64,000 bases of DNA, taken from positions 124,001 to 188,000 of the forward strand of contig JARLIM010000021.1 in NCBI GenBank assembly GCA_031291725.1, given 5' to 3'. The notes below the pieces were generated by a model. It was not told where the DNA came from, searched no databases, and saw only the letters and a list, made by a program, of their open reading frames with translations. Position numbers and translations under genes: made by a program. Below, piece by piece: positions 1 through 9,009 of this stretch; position 1 is the first letter of the stretch; each line of letters opens with the position of its first letter. Source of the stretch: Acetobacteraceae bacterium. Lineage in GTDB: Bacteria; Pseudomonadota; Alphaproteobacteria; Acetobacterales; Acetobacteraceae.

Positions 1-1703
1 TGTTGTTCCTCGATGCCGCCCGCATCGGCATCGACGCCCCGCTCGCCCGCCGCCTGCGCTTCCGGCTGCCGGATACCGACGCCACGAAGCTGGAAGCGGG
101 AGACAGCGTGCAATTGCGCGCCATGCTCAGCCCCCCCAATCCGCCCGCCTATCCGGGGGCGTGGGATTTGCAGCGCGACGCCTATTTCGACGGGCTGGCA
201 GGCTATGGCCGGGTGCTCAGCCCGGTGCAGGTGCTGGCGCATCGCCCACCCGGCGGTGCGGCCGCCTTCATCGCCCGGTTGCGCGACCGGGTGGCGGACC
301 GGGTGCAGGCGGCCCTGCCGGGGGCGGTGGGCGCGATTGCCGCGACGTTGCTGACCGGCGAGGCGGCGTCGATTCCCGAGGCGGACCGGGCGGCGTTCCG
401 GGATTCCGGCCTGTCGCATATCCTGGCGATTGCCGGCTTGCACATCGGCATCGTGATGGGGCTGATCTTCGGCGCGGTGCGCGGCGGCCTGGCGCTGTCG
501 GAGCGGGCGGCGTTGTTCTGGCCGTTGAAATCGGTGGCGGCGCTGGCGGCGCTGGCGGCGGGGTTGGCATATTTGCTGCTCACCGGGGCGCATGTGCCGA
601 TCCGGCGCAGCTTCGCGATGGCGTGCCTGGTCACGTTCGGGCTGTTGCTGGGCAGACGGTCGATGTCTCTGCGCGGTCTGGCGCTGGCGATGGCGGCGAT
701 TGTGCTGGCCGCGCCGAATGCGGTGCTCGGCGTGTCGTTCCAGATGAGTTTCTCCGCCGTGCTGGCATTGATTTCCGGCTACGCCTTCCTGATGCCGAAG
801 CTGCTCGCCTGGCGTGGGCGTGGCGGTTGGGGGCGACAGGTGGGCTTGCATCTGGCGACATTGGCGTTGACGTCATTGCTGGCGGGCACGGCGTCTGCCC
901 CCTTCGCCGCCTATCATTTCGGTGAGATGCAGATCTATTTCGTGCTCGCCAACATGATCGCCGTGCCGGTGACGGCGCTGTTGGCGATGCCGGCGGGATT
1001 GATCGCCCTCGCCCTGATGCCGCTGCATCTGGAGGCGCTGGCATTGGTGCCGATGGGCTGGGGCGTGCGGATCGTTCTGTTCGTCGCGCACCACGTCTCG
1101 GCCTGGCCGGTGGCGCGCTCGGAGGTGCCGCCGCTGCCGCCCTGGGGGATTATTCTGTTCTCGTTGGGGCTTGCCTGGCTCGGGCTGTGGCGCAGCCGCC
1201 CGCGCCTGCTGGGGCTGCCCGCGATGCTGATCGCCGTGCTGTCACCGCTCTGGGCGACACCGCCGGACATGATGATCTCCGCCGATGCGCGGCTGCTGGG
1301 CGTGCGGCAGGCGGGGCGGGTGGAACTGCTGCGGCTGTCCGGTGCGCAGCGTTTCACCGAGGATGCGTGGCAGCGTGTCTGGCTGGGTGAGGCGGTGACG
1401 CTGGACTGTACGACGCCGGTCTGCATGCTGACCCCACGCCCGAGCGGCGCGTCAGCGGCGATTTTGCAGGGGCAGGACAGCGGCGGCTGCGATGCGGCGT
1501 TGCGGATATCGCTCACGCCGATCCGCCATCACTGCACGCCGGAAGTGCCGGAGATCGACCGCTTCGCGCTGTGGCGAGAAGGCGCGTTCGCCATCTGGTT
1601 GGAGCCAGGCGGCGCGCGGATCGTGTCGGATTGGTCGATGCGCGGACATAGGCCATGGGTGTTGCTGCACGGCGCGGATGAGAGCAGCGTCCAACCTGAC
1701 TGA
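1..1703 (+). CDS. comEC: ComEC/Rec2-family competence membrane protein, 5' truncated by window
   Basis: The reading frame is open at the window edge, so the N-terminus is missing. The first ~100 residues resemble the soluble DUF4131/OB-like part of ComEC. The Competence (PF03772) core follows, with the family stretch SGLSHILAIAGLHIGIVMG and about ten hydrophobic helices up to residue ~420. ComEC is the inner-membrane channel for single-stranded DNA uptake in transformation. The last ~140 residues are not hydrophobic and show no HxHxDH metallo-beta-lactamase motif, so the C-terminal nuclease-like domain of Firmicute ComEC is absent or strongly reduced. It stands alone on the plus strand, and function in transformation here is inference. 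Confidence 0.88.
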   Translation, partial: LFLDAARIGIDAPLARRLRFRLPDTDATKLEAGDSVQLRAMLSPPNPPAYPGAWDLQRDAYFDGLAGYGRVLSPVQVLAHRPPGGAAAFIARLRDRVADRVQAALPGAVGAIAATLLTGEAASIPEADRAAFRDSGLSHILAIAGLHIGIVMGLIFGAVRGGLALSERAALFWPLKSVAALAALAAGLAYLLLTGAHVPIRRSFAMACLVTFGLLLGRRSMSLRGLALAMAAIVLAAPNAVLGVSFQMSFSAVLALISGYAFLMPKLLAWRGRGGWGRQVGLHLATLALTSLLAGTASAPFAAYHFGEMQIYFVLANMIAVPVTALLAMPAGLIALALMPLHLEALALVPMGWGVRIVLFVAHHVSAWPVARSEVPPLPPWGIILFSLGLAWLGLWRSRPRLLGLPAMLIAVLSPLWATPPDMMISADARLLGVRQAGRVELLRLSGAQRFTEDAWQRVWLGEAVTLDCTTPVCMLTPRPSGASAAILQGQDSGGCDAALRISLTPIRHHCTPEVPEIDRFALWREGAFAIWLEPGGARIVSDWSMRGHRPWVLLHGADESSVQPD

Positions 1704-1765
1704 GACGATGCGGCTGCATCCCGCCGGAGGAAACGATGGGCGTGCGATTTGTCTTGAGTTATACC

Positions 1766-1784
1766 AACTAACGTGTTGTTAGTT
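1766..1784. promoter_or_regulatory. Short inverted repeat just before the 1789 gene
   Basis: AACTAAC and GTTAGTT form a perfect 7-bp inverted repeat around a 5-nt spacer, ending 4 nt before the ATG at 1789. No convincing Shine-Dalgarno is present there, so the element could be an operator or a 5' UTR hairpin. It is too short to be sure. Confidence 0.25.
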
Positions 1785-1788
1785 TCTT

Positions 1789-2370
1789 ATGCAATCCTCC
1801 ACCGCCCCTTCCCCATATCTGAGCCTGTCGGCAGTGCTGCATGCGCTGCGCGGCGAGGTGGGCGGTTGGGAAGTGCGTCGGCTGTTCAACCACGTATTGG
1901 CGCTGCTGCTGCATCGGCGGTTGGGCGAAATCTGCAGAAAATTCGAGCGGTTGGCGGCACGGTTTCAGGCCGGGCGCGTCTGCCGGCGTGCGCGGCGTGG
2001 GCATGGCGGCGCCCGGCATGCGGGCAAGACCGGCGCGCGACTGTGGCCAGCACGGTTTGGCTGGCTGGTCAGGGCGGCATCCTATCAGGCGGCAGGGTAT
2101 GGCGCGCAGCTGCGCCATATTCTGGAACAGCCGGAGATGGTGGCGTTGCTCAAGGCAGCACCGCAAGCCGCCCGGATTCTGCGTCCGGTGTGTCGGATGC
2201 TGGCCATCGAGACCGCGATATTACAGCCCGGCATTGCGGTGCCGGAGCGGGTGAAGAAGCCGGTGCCGCCGCGCGTGCGGTCACCGCGTGCGCCGATCGA
2301 TTGGGGACGCATTCCACTGCCTCGGGGAGTGCTGACGGCCGTGCGGCGGCGGCGATTTTGTCTCAATTGA
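1789..2370 (+). CDS. Hypothetical protein, 193 aa
   Basis: I do not recognise a family. The protein is basic, rich in Arg and Ala, and mostly predicted helical, with no signal peptide, no convincing membrane segment and no catalytic motif. The C-terminal third (from about residue 110) has a helical stretch LEQPEMVALLKAAPQAAR and then a Pro/Arg-rich tail, which looks like a small lineage-specific cytoplasmic protein. The ATG at 1789 is the first plausible start but has no strong ribosome site. It lies between comEC and the convergent lipid A operon. Coding is supported by the long open frame with high third-position GC, but the exact start is uncertain. Confidence 0.55.
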   Translation: MQSSTAPSPYLSLSAVLHALRGEVGGWEVRRLFNHVLALLLHRRLGEICRKFERLAARFQAGRVCRRARRGHGGARHAGKTGARLWPARFGWLVRAASYQAAGYGAQLRHILEQPEMVALLKAAPQAARILRPVCRMLAIETAILQPGIAVPERVKKPVPPRVRSPRAPIDWGRIPLPRGVLTAVRRRRFCLN

Positions 2371-2374
2371 CGGG

Positions 2375-2395
2375 AGAGCAGCGGAATTGTGCTCT
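2375..2395. terminator. Weak hairpin between convergent genes
   Basis: AGAGCA and TGCTCT pair around a 9-nt loop just after the stop at 2370, followed by a T-rich but interrupted tract. It may end transcription of the 1789 gene. The stem is only 6 bp, so confidence is low. Confidence 0.3.
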
Positions 2396-2444
2396 TATTG
2401 TTCCGGTTTTATAATTAAATGGGGAATGCTGCGGAGATGTCGGC

Positions 2445-3359
2445 CTACGGGATGGCGTGGGTTGCTTCTTTCGGCCACCGCCGATGCAGCCACAACCATT
2501 GCTCTGGCGCCTGCCTGATCCAGGCTTCCAATCGTTGATTGATTGCCAGCGTCATCGCCGCCACGTCCTGCTCGCGATTGCCGGTGCTGGGCAATTCCAA
2601 CGGCAGTTCGAAGGTTGCCCGGTAGCGCACGCGGCCGATGCGTTGGACATGGGCGGGGATGATCTTCGCCTTCAGCCGCAGTGCGAAGGTGGCCGCCGCC
2701 GGGGCGGTCATCGCCGGGTGGCCGAAGAACGGCACTGCGATGCCATTGTTGAGCTTCTGATCGACCAGCATGCCCAAATGTCCGCCGCGCATCAGGAAGG
2801 CCACCGCCTGCCGCGCCCCGGCCCCACCCTTGGGATAGCCGGGAAACACACCGCGATTGGCCTGTTCGCGCAGATCCAAAATCATCGCATCCACCGCCGG
2901 GTTCGATGCAGCACGATAGAAAAACCCCATCCGCATGCCCAACCGCGTCATCACCAAGGGGCCGACTTCCCAATTCGCCAGATGCCCGCCCACCACCACG
3001 GCCGGCGCCCCGCCCGCCGCAAGATCGAGCATCATGTGGCGATTGACCACCTCAAAGCCTGGGCCAGAGGTGGTTTCGTTCAATTCGCCCAGATGCGGAA
3101 ACTCCGCCACCGTGCGGCCGAGATTGTCCCACACGCCGCGCAAAATCCGCCTGCGGGCGGCGGCATCCAATTCCGGCATGGCAAGGCGCAGATTGGCGTC
3201 ACCGACTTTGTTGACCGGCAGCAGCGGGCCGAGAATGCGGGCGAGGAAGCCGAACAGGTCCGACGCGCGCTCGACATCCATCCACCGCACAAGCCGGATG
3301 AAGCCCGCAATCAGCGTGGCCTCCAACGATTGCAACAAGGTTACTTTTGGGGCGGACAT
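2445..3359 (-). CDS. lpxL: Lipid A biosynthesis lauroyl acyltransferase (LpxL/HtrB family)
   Basis: This 304-residue protein has an N-terminal hydrophobic segment and the LpxL/LpxM acyltransferase motif HxxxxE in GGHLANWEVGPLV (about residues 127-139), then the YRAASNP and DQK regions typical of the family. It adds a secondary acyl chain to Kdo2-lipid IVA, or a late lipid A precursor, at the inner membrane. It is the last gene of a four-gene minus-strand operon and its ATG overlaps the end of lpxK by 19 bp, which indicates translational coupling. Length is normal. Acyl-chain specificity (laurate, myristate or longer) cannot be read from the sequence. Confidence 0.9.
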   Translation of the reverse strand: MSAPKVTLLQSLEATLIAGFIRLVRWMDVERASDLFGFLARILGPLLPVNKVGDANLRLAMPELDAAARRRILRGVWDNLGRTVAEFPHLGELNETTSGPGFEVVNRHMMLDLAAGGAPAVVVGGHLANWEVGPLVMTRLGMRMGFFYRAASNPAVDAMILDLREQANRGVFPGYPKGGAGARQAVAFLMRGGHLGMLVDQKLNNGIAVPFFGHPAMTAPAAATFALRLKAKIIPAHVQRIGRVRYRATFELPLELPSTGNREQDVAAMTLAINQRLEAWIRQAPEQWLWLHRRWPKEATHAIP

Positions 3360-4345
3360 GGGGTGGCGAGAATCTCGTCGAGAAGGGCTTCAATCTGCGC
3401 CGCGTTCTGCCAATGCAGCCCGACGCGCACCACCTCAATGCCCGCCCGCCAGCCGACAGGCAAGCGCACGAAATCCTTGGCGGTTGTCACCAAGGTGGCA
3501 TTCAAGGCAGCCGCCCGCGCATGCAGCCCTGCCAGATCGGCCTCGGAGTAGGGGCGATGATCGGCAAAGCCACGGCATTCCAGCGGAGGATGACCGGCAT
3601 CGCGCAAGGTGGCGAAGAATTTCTCCGGCCGCCCAATGCCGGCGAATGCCAGCAAACGCGGGGGCAGGCGGGCGAGATCGTCGGCATGCGGGCGCAAGCT
3701 GGCGTGCAGCACCGGCAGGCCGGGCGGCAAGGAGTGCGCGGCCCTGGTGGTATCGCAGCCGATGATCACCGCCGCCACGCAACGTTGTGCCGCGGCCGCC
3801 ACCGGCTCCCGCAACGGGCCGAGCGGCAGGACGCGGCCATTGCCGAAGCCTGCGCCGCCATCGACGACCATCAGGGCGGCGGTTTTCACCAGACCGGGAT
3901 TTTGCAACCCGTCATCCATCACCAGCACATCCGCCCCGGCAGCGACGGCCAATTCCGCACTTGCCGCCCGATCCGCCCCGCGCCATGTGGTGGCGGCCTC
4001 GGCGAGCAGCAGCGGTTCATCGCCGACATCGGCGGCGGTATCGGAGGTGGGATCGACGCGCCACGGCCCAGGTTTCGCGCCGCCATGACCGCGCGTGATC
4101 AGCGCCGGATGCAGGCCACGGGCGCGCAGCCGTGTGGCGAGGTCGATGGCAAGCGGTGTTTTACCGCTGCCGCCGACGCTGGCATTGCCGCAGCAGATCA
4201 CCGGCACCGCCACGCGATGGCCGGGTTTGGCCACCCGACGGGCGGTCGCGGCGGCATAGGCAGCGGAGAGCGGCGAGAGCAGCAGACGCATCAGCCATCC
4301 CGGCTGCCGCCCGGCCTGCCACCAGCGCGGCGGCTGCAGGCTCAC
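3341..4345 (-). CDS. lpxK: Tetraacyldisaccharide 4'-kinase LpxK
   Basis: LpxK phosphorylates the 4' position of the tetraacyldisaccharide to make lipid IVA. The Walker A sequence GNASVGGSGKTP lies near residues 48-59 of the 334-residue form. The membrane-associating N-terminal helix MRLLLSPLSAAYAAA and the downstream DDGLQNP motif are also present. I chose the GTG at 4345 because it overlaps the waaA stop as GTGA and starts VSLQPPRWW, a typical LpxK beginning. An ATG at 4405 would extend 60 nt into waaA. Neighbours are waaA upstream and the lpxL-like gene downstream, both in lipid A/Kdo assembly. Confidence 0.93.
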   Translation of the reverse strand: MSLQPPRWWQAGRQPGWLMRLLLSPLSAAYAAATARRVAKPGHRVAVPVICCGNASVGGSGKTPLAIDLATRLRARGLHPALITRGHGGAKPGPWRVDPTSDTAADVGDEPLLLAEAATTWRGADRAASAELAVAAGADVLVMDDGLQNPGLVKTAALMVVDGGAGFGNGRVLPLGPLREPVAAAAQRCVAAVIIGCDTTRAAHSLPPGLPVLHASLRPHADDLARLPPRLLAFAGIGRPEKFFATLRDAGHPPLECRGFADHRPYSEADLAGLHARAAALNATLVTTAKDFVRLPVGWRAGIEVVRVGLHWQNAAQIEALLDEILATPCPPQK

Positions 4346-5634
4346 ACCGACAATCCGGCGAGGGAGAGCAGGCGCGACGCCACCAGCTGGGGCAATTCCG
4401 CACAACGCCCGGTGGCCGCTTTGCCGTCCTGCCCCATCGCCGCGGCCTGTTCCGGATGACGCAGCATATCGCCGACGAACTCAGCCAGCGCCGTCTGATC
4501 GGCGACCACACGCAGCGCCCCCGCCTGGGCGAGCACGGCGACGGCATCGGCGAAATTCTCGGTGCGCGGCCCGATCGCCACCGCCACCCCCAGCCGTGCC
4601 GGTTCGATCGGGTTCTGCCCGCCGCCGACCGCCAGCGAGCGTCCGACGAAGGCCACCGGGGCGAGACGATAGAACAGCCCCAACTCGCCCAGCGTGTCCC
4701 CCAGCCAGATCCCGCCCCCCGGCGGCGGCTCGCCCAGATGGCGACGGGTGACGACCAGATCGTGCTCACGCTTGACGATCTCCGCTGCAATCGCCTCGCC
4801 GCGTTCGGGATGGCGCGGCACGACAATGGTGATCAGAGTGGGGAATTCCGCCAGCAGCGCACGATGCACGGCCACTGCGATCTTCTCCTCGCCCGGATGG
4901 GTGGACGCCGCCAACCACACCGGACGCCCGCCCAGCCGATGCCGCATACGGGCCAATTCGCCATCATCGACCGGCAGCAAGGGCGCTGCGAATTTCAGAT
5001 TGCCGGGACTGCTGACATGGCGCCCGCCCAGACGACGCAGGCGCTCGGCATCCTCATCCGATTGCGCCTGAATTTCCGAGAAATTGCCCAACACCCGCCG
5101 CGCCACACCGCGCAGATATTTCCACCGGCGATAGGAGCGATCAGACAGCCGCGCATTGATCAGCAAGAGCGGAATTTTGCGGCGGTGAATTTCAGCCAGC
5201 AGATTGGGCCACAACTCACTCTCCACCATCCCCACGGCGGCAGGCTTCCAATGATCGACAAACCGCTCCACCCACAGCGGCACATCCAACGGCACGAAAC
5301 GATGCTCGACGATGCGCACGGAATTCGTCGCCCGGATATGGCGCTCGACCAATCGGGCCGAGGTGCGGGTGCCGGTGGTGATCAGCACACGCAAGCCGGG
5401 CTGGGCGCGCAGGATGTCGATGACCGGGAAGATCGACGTCACCTCGCCCACGCTGGCCGCATGCAGCCAGATCACCGGGCCGGGCGGACGCAGGCTGAGA
5501 TCGCGGCCGCGACGCTCGCCGATGCGGCCCATATCCTCCTTGCCCGCCTCGGCACGGTCGCGCAGCCATGAGCGCAGCGAGCCGGCGGCCAGTCGCATCA
5601 GCCCTGCATAGACCCAGAGAATCACGCCCGACAC
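4342..5634 (-). CDS. waaA: 3-deoxy-D-manno-octulosonic acid (Kdo) transferase
   Basis: WaaA (KdtA) transfers Kdo from CMP-Kdo to lipid IVA at the cytoplasmic face of the inner membrane. The protein starts with a hydrophobic helix (VSGVILWVYAGLMRLAAG) and carries the family signature HAASVGEV near residues 58-65, including the catalytic Glu, then the GT-B C-terminal half with VGGGQNPIEPA. I use the GTG at 5634, which has a GAGGAGG about 10 nt upstream; earlier in-frame starts would run deep into the preceding gene. It overlaps the DUF374 gene by 13 bp and lpxK by 4 bp. Whether it adds one or two Kdo units is unknown. Confidence 0.93.
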   Translation of the reverse strand: MSGVILWVYAGLMRLAAGSLRSWLRDRAEAGKEDMGRIGERRGRDLSLRPPGPVIWLHAASVGEVTSIFPVIDILRAQPGLRVLITTGTRTSARLVERHIRATNSVRIVEHRFVPLDVPLWVERFVDHWKPAAVGMVESELWPNLLAEIHRRKIPLLLINARLSDRSYRRWKYLRGVARRVLGNFSEIQAQSDEDAERLRRLGGRHVSSPGNLKFAAPLLPVDDGELARMRHRLGGRPVWLAASTHPGEEKIAVAVHRALLAEFPTLITIVVPRHPERGEAIAAEIVKREHDLVVTRRHLGEPPPGGGIWLGDTLGELGLFYRLAPVAFVGRSLAVGGGQNPIEPARLGVAVAIGPRTENFADAVAVLAQAGALRVVADQTALAEFVGDMLRHPEQAAAMGQDGKAATGRCAELPQLVASRLLSLAGLSV

Positions 5635-6308
5635 AGTTTCTCGGCCTCCTCGGCGACATCGTTGAGCGCGTTTTCGATCACTGGCACGGCGGCATCCAAC
5701 CCATCGCGCCCCACCCTGATCGGCGCGCCACAGACCAGATAGCCACGCGCGAAGGGCAGCGGCAGGATCATCTTGTCCCAACTTGCCGCAGTCTTGCACG
5801 GTGTGGCCCGTGCCGCACAGGGCAGCACCGGCACGCCGGAGATCGCCGCCAGCTGCGCCACCCCAGCCGCCGCCTTGCGGCGCGGGCCGCGCGGGCCGTC
5901 CGGCGTGATGGCAACCTGATTGCCCGCCCGCATCATCTCCAACATCGACCGCACCGCCGCCATCCCGCCCCGGCTTCTACCGTCACGCGAGGTGGAGCCA
6001 TAGGCGAGCGACATGCCGAAATACCCCACCACATCGCCAATAAAGCGGCCGTCATTATGGCGGCTGACGAGAACATACACTTTCGTGGCGGGCGCTTTCA
6101 CCCGCACACGCTTCCACAGCGCAGGCATCAGCGGCAGATGCTCATGCCAGAAGGCGCAGATCACCGGAGCCCCAGCCTCAAACGGCGCGAAATGCTCAGC
6201 CCCCACCAGCGTCCAGCGTGTGGTGTTGAGGGCAAATGAAAGGTAGCGCGCCAGCAGACCGGCCAGCGCGCTCAGCACATATTTGTGTCGCAGCAGGCGC
6301 TTCAGCAC
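5622..6308 (-). CDS. DUF374 lysophospholipid acyltransferase family protein
   Basis: The 228-residue product has the DUF374 hallmarks: an N-terminal hydrophobic helix, FWHEHLPLMP (the acyltransferase HxxxxD-like block), SRHNDGRFIGDVVGYFG, and TPDGPRGPRRKAAAG. DUF374 proteins are related to PlsC/LPLAT enzymes and often sit next to waaA in alphaproteobacteria, consistent with a role in lipid A or phospholipid acylation; the substrate is not established from sequence. The GTG at 6308 gives the usual VLKRLLRHKYVL beginning. An ATG at 6362 would add 18 residues. It is the first gene of the operon and is divergent from rsmD. Confidence 0.85.
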   Translation of the reverse strand: MLKRLLRHKYVLSALAGLLARYLSFALNTTRWTLVGAEHFAPFEAGAPVICAFWHEHLPLMPALWKRVRVKAPATKVYVLVSRHNDGRFIGDVVGYFGMSLAYGSTSRDGRSRGGMAAVRSMLEMMRAGNQVAITPDGPRGPRRKAAAGVAQLAAISGVPVLPCAARATPCKTAASWDKMILPLPFARGYLVCGAPIRVGRDGLDAAVPVIENALNDVAEEAEKLCRA

Positions 6309-6397
6309 GTTTTGAACTCTTGACTCGTGTGTGGGCTGGAAATCATGCGCTGGCGGTAGCATGCAGGCTGCAGAGCGGCAATCGGTGGAGAGTGCGG

Positions 6398-6946
6398 ATG
6401 CGAATCGTGGCAGGGCAATGGCGGGGTCGCGGCCTGATCGCACCCAGCGGCCAAACCACCCGCCCGACCTCGGAGCGGATGCGGCAGGCGGTGTTCGACA
6501 TGCTCGCCCATGCGCCTTGGGCCGAGGGCTGTCTGCACGAGGCCGAGGTGTTGGATGTGTTCGCGGGCACCGGGGCACTCGGGCTGGAGGCATTGTCGCG
6601 CGGGGCGAAGCGGGCGCATTTCATCGAACAGGATCGCGCGGCCCTGACCGCATTGAAGGCCAATCTGGCGGCGTGCAAGGCCGGCGAGCGCGGCGTGGTT
6701 CTGCCCATCGACGCCCGCAAGCCGCCGCGCGGGACCGCATGCATGCTGGTTTTTCTCGATCCGCCTTATGGCAGGGCGCTCATTCCCACGGCCTTGCCTG
6801 CGCTGAACGCCGCCGGATGGATCGCAGCGCACGCACTGATTGTCGCCGAGACAGCGGAGGACGAGATTCTGGAACTGCCTGCAACGATGGTCGCCGAACG
6901 CAGGCATGGCGCGGGGGTGACGCGATTTTTCCGCTGGACATCGTAA
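6398..6946 (+). CDS. rsmD: 16S rRNA (guanine966-N2)-methyltransferase
   Basis: RsmD methylates G966 of 16S rRNA. The start at 6398 gives the canonical MRIVAGQWRGRGL, with a GGAG 8-10 nt upstream. The SAM-binding motif DVFAGTGALGLEALSRGA is near residues 55-72 and the catalytic DPPY occurs in VFLDPPYGR. Length (182 aa) is normal. It is divergent from the lipid A operon with about 90 bp between the two starts, which must hold both promoters. Confidence 0.93.
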   Translation: MRIVAGQWRGRGLIAPSGQTTRPTSERMRQAVFDMLAHAPWAEGCLHEAEVLDVFAGTGALGLEALSRGAKRAHFIEQDRAALTALKANLAACKAGERGVVLPIDARKPPRGTACMLVFLDPPYGRALIPTALPALNAAGWIAAHALIVAETAEDEILELPATMVAERRHGAGVTRFFRWTS

Positions 6947-6972
6947 GCCGAGCGCGGAGCACGCCCGGCAGC

Positions 6973-7260
6973 CTATTCCCCCGGCGCTGCCAATGTCAGC
7001 CCCAACGCATGCAGCCCATCGGCGAATTCCGCCGCCAACGCCTCATGCACCGCGCGCGAGCGGGCCACCCGGTTCATCCCGGTGAAGGCGGCGCTGGTCA
7101 TCGCCACCGAATAATGCGTCTGCCCACCATCGCCCGCATGGCCGGGTTGGGTCATACGATGGGCATGGCCTGCGTGGCGGGCGCTGTCATCGCGGACGTC
7201 AAGATGCTGGGGGCTGAACGCTGCGCGCAAGGCAGCTTCAATCCGATCCTTACGATTCAT
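6973..7260 (-). CDS. bolA: BolA family protein
   Basis: This 95-residue protein has the BolA fold sequence: helix RIEAALRAAF, then DDSARHAGHAH, then the conserved C-terminal block RVARSRAVHEALAAEF (residues ~65-80), including the regulatory/iron-site His. BolA proteins pair with monothiol glutaredoxins in Fe-S trafficking or act in stress and morphology control. I place the start at the ATG 7260 (MNRKDRIEAAL) rather than 39 nt further out. It is divergent from the J-domain-cobS-cobT genes with only 50 bp between starts, an arrangement common in alphaproteobacteria. Confidence 0.9.
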   Translation of the reverse strand: MNRKDRIEAALRAAFSPQHLDVRDDSARHAGHAHRMTQPGHAGDGGQTHYSVAMTSAAFTGMNRVARSRAVHEALAAEFADGLHALGLTLAAPGE

Positions 7261-7310
7261 TCGCAAATCCCCTCTTCCAATCCGGCTGCAAGCCCGCACA
7301 TAAGGCAGTC

Positions 7311-7907
7311 ATGACCCGTAGCCCTCCCAAACCTCGGGCCTACGCGCCCGATCCGGACGCGCCGGGCCGATTCTGCGATATCCCGGATTGCGCCCATCCG
7401 GGCCAGTATCGTGCGCCCAAATCCCGCACCCAGCTGAATGAGTATCACTGGTTCTGCCTGGAACACGTGCGCGTCTATAATGCCAAGTGGGATTTCTACA
7501 AAGGCATGACGCCGGGGCAGATCGAGCACGAGTTGCGCGCCGATGCGTGTTGGCAGCGCCCTTCGGTGCCGCTGGGAACGCTGGGTGCCCGTATCGACGA
7601 CTCCATGCTGCGCGACCCACATCACGTCCTCAATGCCGGCCTCGCCGGGCGTCGTGGCACCGCCAATCGTGCGCCAGACCCGGATCAGGTGCCGAAGGAA
7701 TTGCGTGAGCCGATGGCCACACTGGGCCTGGAGTGGCCGGTGACGATGGACGCACTGAAATCGCGCTACAAAGAACTCGCCAAGCAACATCATCCAGACG
7801 CCAATGGCGGCGATCCTGCGTCGGAGGAGCGTATCAAAACCATCAATCTCGCCTATGCCACCATTCGCGGTCGCATCGGTGAGCCACAGGAAGCGGGTCA
7901 GGCATAA
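7311..7907 (+). CDS. J-domain (DnaJ-like) protein
   Basis: The 198-residue protein has a C-terminal J domain (about residues 135-190) with the HPD tripeptide in KQHHPDANGGD, which would stimulate an Hsp70 ATPase such as DnaK. The N-terminal part contains CDIPDCAHPGQYRAP, C and H residues that may bind metal, followed by WFCLEHVRVYNAKWDFYKGM, typical of the alphaproteobacterial J-domain proteins encoded just upstream of cobS. There is no Gly/Phe region or zinc-finger repeat, so it is not DnaJ itself. It could help assemble the CobS/CobT chaperone-like complex; this is inferred from gene order. Confidence 0.85.
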   Translation: MTRSPPKPRAYAPDPDAPGRFCDIPDCAHPGQYRAPKSRTQLNEYHWFCLEHVRVYNAKWDFYKGMTPGQIEHELRADACWQRPSVPLGTLGARIDDSMLRDPHHVLNAGLAGRRGTANRAPDPDQVPKELREPMATLGLEWPVTMDALKSRYKELAKQHHPDANGGDPASEERIKTINLAYATIRGRIGEPQEAGQA

Positions 7908-8001
7908 CCCAGCCGGGCATTTCAGGCAGATGCCCTGCCCTACCCAGACGAAATTTCGCGGCGTATGCTGTCATCTGCGAGAACTATAGGACCGAACGAC
8001 C

Positions 8002-9000
8002 ATGAACGATGTCGCTGCGCCCACTCCCACCTCGGCCCTGAACATGCCGGACATCACGGTGGATGTGCGCACCACGTTCGGAATCGACTCCGATCTGCAC
8101 GTGCCCGCCTTCAGCCTGCGCACGGAGCATGTGCCGGACATCGATCCCACTTATCAATTTGACCGCGAGACCACGCTGGCCATTCTGGCCGGGTTCAGTT
8201 TCAACCGTCGCGTGATGGTGCAGGGCTATCATGGCACCGGTAAATCCACCCATATCGAGCAGGTTGCCGCCCGCCTGAACTGGCCGTGCATCCGCGTCAA
8301 TCTCGACAGCCATATCAGCCGCATCGACCTGATCGGCAAAGACGCCATCGTGTTGAAGGACGGCAAGCAGATCACTGAATTTCGCGAGGGTATCCTTCCC
8401 TGGGCGCTGCAGCACCCCTGCGCATTAGTGTTCGATGAATACGATGCGGGCCGGCCGGACGTGATGTTCGTCATCCAGCGCGTGCTGGAAGTGGAAGGCA
8501 AGCTGACGCTGCTCGATCAGAACAAGGTCATCCGCCCGCATCCGGGCTTCCGCCTGTTCTCGACCGCCAACACGGTCGGCCTCGGCGACACCACCGGCCT
8601 GTATCACGGCACCCAGCAGATCAACCAGGGCCAGATGGACCGCTGGAACATCGTCACCACGCTGAACTATCTGCCGCATGCGCAGGAAACCTCCATCGTG
8701 ATGGCGAAGATGGGCGTCGATGGCAGCGACAAGGCCGCCAAGAAGCGCATCGAGAGCATGGTGGCGCTGGCCGATCTCACCCGCGCCGGTTTCATCAACG
8801 GCGACATCTCCACCGTGATGAGCCCGCGCACCGTGATCACCTGGGCGGAGAACACCAAGATCTTCAACGATGTCGGCTTCGCCTTCCGCTTGTCCTTCCT
8901 CAACAAATGCGATGAGGCCGAGCGCTCGACGGTGGCGGAATATTATCAGCGCTGCTTCAACGAGGAACTGCCGATCGGCGGTCTGGTTCGTCGGGGCTAA
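8002..9000 (+). CDS. cobS: Cobaltochelatase subunit CobS (AAA+ ATPase)
   Basis: CobS is the MoxR-type AAA+ subunit of the aerobic cobaltochelatase CobNST, which inserts Co2+ into hydrogenobyrinate a,c-diamide in cobalamin synthesis. It shows Walker [16 protein letters not shown] at about residues 75-89, Walker [11 protein letters not shown] near 145, and the family N-terminus [14 protein letters not shown]. Length (332 aa) matches. It is followed 9 bp later by cobT, as usual. CobN is not in the window. Confidence 0.95.
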   Translation: MNDVAAPTPTSALNMPDITVDVRTTFGIDSDLHVPAFSLRTEHVPDIDPTYQFDRETTLAILAGFSFNRRVMVQGYHGTGKSTHIEQVAARLNWPCIRVNLDSHISRIDLIGKDAIVLKDGKQITEFREGILPWALQHPCALVFDEYDAGRPDVMFVIQRVLEVEGKLTLLDQNKVIRPHPGFRLFSTANTVGLGDTTGLYHGTQQINQGQMDRWNIVTTLNYLPHAQETSIVMAKMGVDGSDKAAKKRIESMVALADLTRAGFINGDISTVMSPRTVITWAENTKIFNDVGFAFRLSFLNKCDEAERSTVAEYYQRCFNEELPIGGLVRRG

Positions 9001-9009
9001 GGGGTTCCG

